NCBI GenBank assembly: GCA_027483465.1
Contig: JAIXUQ010000034.1
Coordinates: forward strand, 62,001 to 126,000
Origin: Sphingomonadales bacterium
Lineage (GTDB): Bacteria; Pseudomonadota; Alphaproteobacteria; Sphingomonadales; Sphingomonadaceae
Reading direction: 5' to 3'
Length of the DNA stretch: 64,000 nucleotides
A program made the position numbers and the translations under genes. Below the pieces are notes generated by a model. The model worked only from the letters and a program-made list of their open reading frames with translations. It was not told the origin of the DNA and searched no databases. This document shows, piece after piece, positions 60,753-64,000 of this stretch (position 1 is the stretch's first letter; each line of letters opens with the position of its first letter).

Positions 60753-61390
60753 GGTCTCTGCACGGCAAGGGATTTGGCGTTGGCACTCTTCATGAAGGCC
60801 ACCAGCGCGTCAAAGCCATTCTTGGCGATATAGGCGGAAAAATCCGCCTCCTGCGTGAGCGCGAGATTGACGCCGCCGACGATGAGATTGTTGACCATCA
60901 GCTTGCCGCCGTCGCTCTTCACCTGCCAGATCGTGTCAACCGGCTGGGCGCCGGGGCGGGTGACGCGGGTATAGACCTCGGTATAGGGGCCGCGCCCCAC
61001 GGTGCGCTGCACCTGCACCCGGGCATCGGCATAATCATAAAGCCGATCCGCATAGGCATTGAGCACGAATTCGGGAAAGGCGGCGCGATAGGCCTCCAAC
61101 TGGGCCGGGCTGAGGCTGGCGCGCTGGCGGCGGATCAGGCGCATGCCGATATCATCCAGCGCGACATTGCGGGTGAGAAGATCGCGGAACTTCGCCCGCG
61201 CCGCCGGCTTGGCCAGCGCCTTGTCGCGCAGCACGGCAAAGCCGCTGCCCACCAGATCCTCGATGAACGGCCGCGCCGCCGGATCACCGGGGCTGGCCGC
61301 CGTGGCGGCGCCGACCTGGGCGGCGGCCGGGGTGAAGGGCAGGGCGGCGGCCAGCAGCAGGCCGGACAGGACGGAGAGGGGCTTGATCAT
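60749..61390 (-). CDS. MlaC/Ttg2D-like phospholipid-transport periplasmic protein
   Basis: Signal peptide MIKPLSVLSGLLLAAALPFTPAAA; VDTIWQVKSDGGKLMVNNLIVGGVNLALTQEADFSAYIAKNG. Confidence 0.88.
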   Translation of the reverse strand: MIKPLSVLSGLLLAAALPFTPAAAQVGAATAASPGDPAARPFIEDLVGSGFAVLRDKALAKPAARAKFRDLLTRNVALDDIGMRLIRRQRASLSPAQLEAYRAAFPEFVLNAYADRLYDYADARVQVQRTVGRGPYTEVYTRVTRPGAQPVDTIWQVKSDGGKLMVNNLIVGGVNLALTQEADFSAYIAKNGFDALVAFMKSANAKSLAVQRP

Positions 61391-61451
61391 GGCACAGGCC
61401 AGTGGGCGCTTGGGGCTGAACGGCCGATGAGCAGGCCGATCAGCGGCCAAA

Positions 61452-64000
<2,549 letters not shown>

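Overview
High-GC chromosomal window, most consistent with an alphaproteobacterium of the Sphingomonadales (inferred from gene content and synteny; no search was run). The left 20.6 kb is accessory-like. It holds one giant, 5'-truncated, glycine-rich repetitive exoprotein ORF (over 5,800 aa), translationally coupled to a secreted TPR-CHAT protein with an intact His/Cys dyad, and ending 5 bp from the 3' end of tRNA-Ser(UGA). The rest is mostly housekeeping: ada-like regulator, glmM, DUF1272, thiD-VOC fusion, rnhB, ccrM, M13 peptidase, folP, coxIV-like, pntAA/pntAB/pntB, DUF1993, PQQ sugar dehydrogenase, rpsB-tsf-pyrH-frr-uppS-cdsA-dxr-rseP-bamA-skp-fabZ, DMT transporter, M20 peptidase, mobA, leucine-catabolism (liu-type) genes, rpmE, acyl-CoA synthetase, hexapeptide protein, mlaC-like, a YqjD/YqjE-like membrane set and a 3'-truncated eno. 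Most notable: (i) 10 GANTC sites in about 150 bp just upstream of the GANTC methyltransferase gene ccrM, seven of them in 73 bp with spacing mostly near 10 bp; (ii) the giant beta-helix-like exoprotein plus secreted CHAT protease pair; (iii) a 21-bp minisatellite family shared between the CHAT linker and the ccrM-M13 peptidase intergenic region; (iv) a compact XRE plus three membrane protein cassette with an 18-bp dyad operator candidate; (v) an unannotated intergenic repeat (terminator plus two hairpins) present twice; (vi) a structured rpsB leader. All calls were made by eye from sequence and the supplied ORF track.
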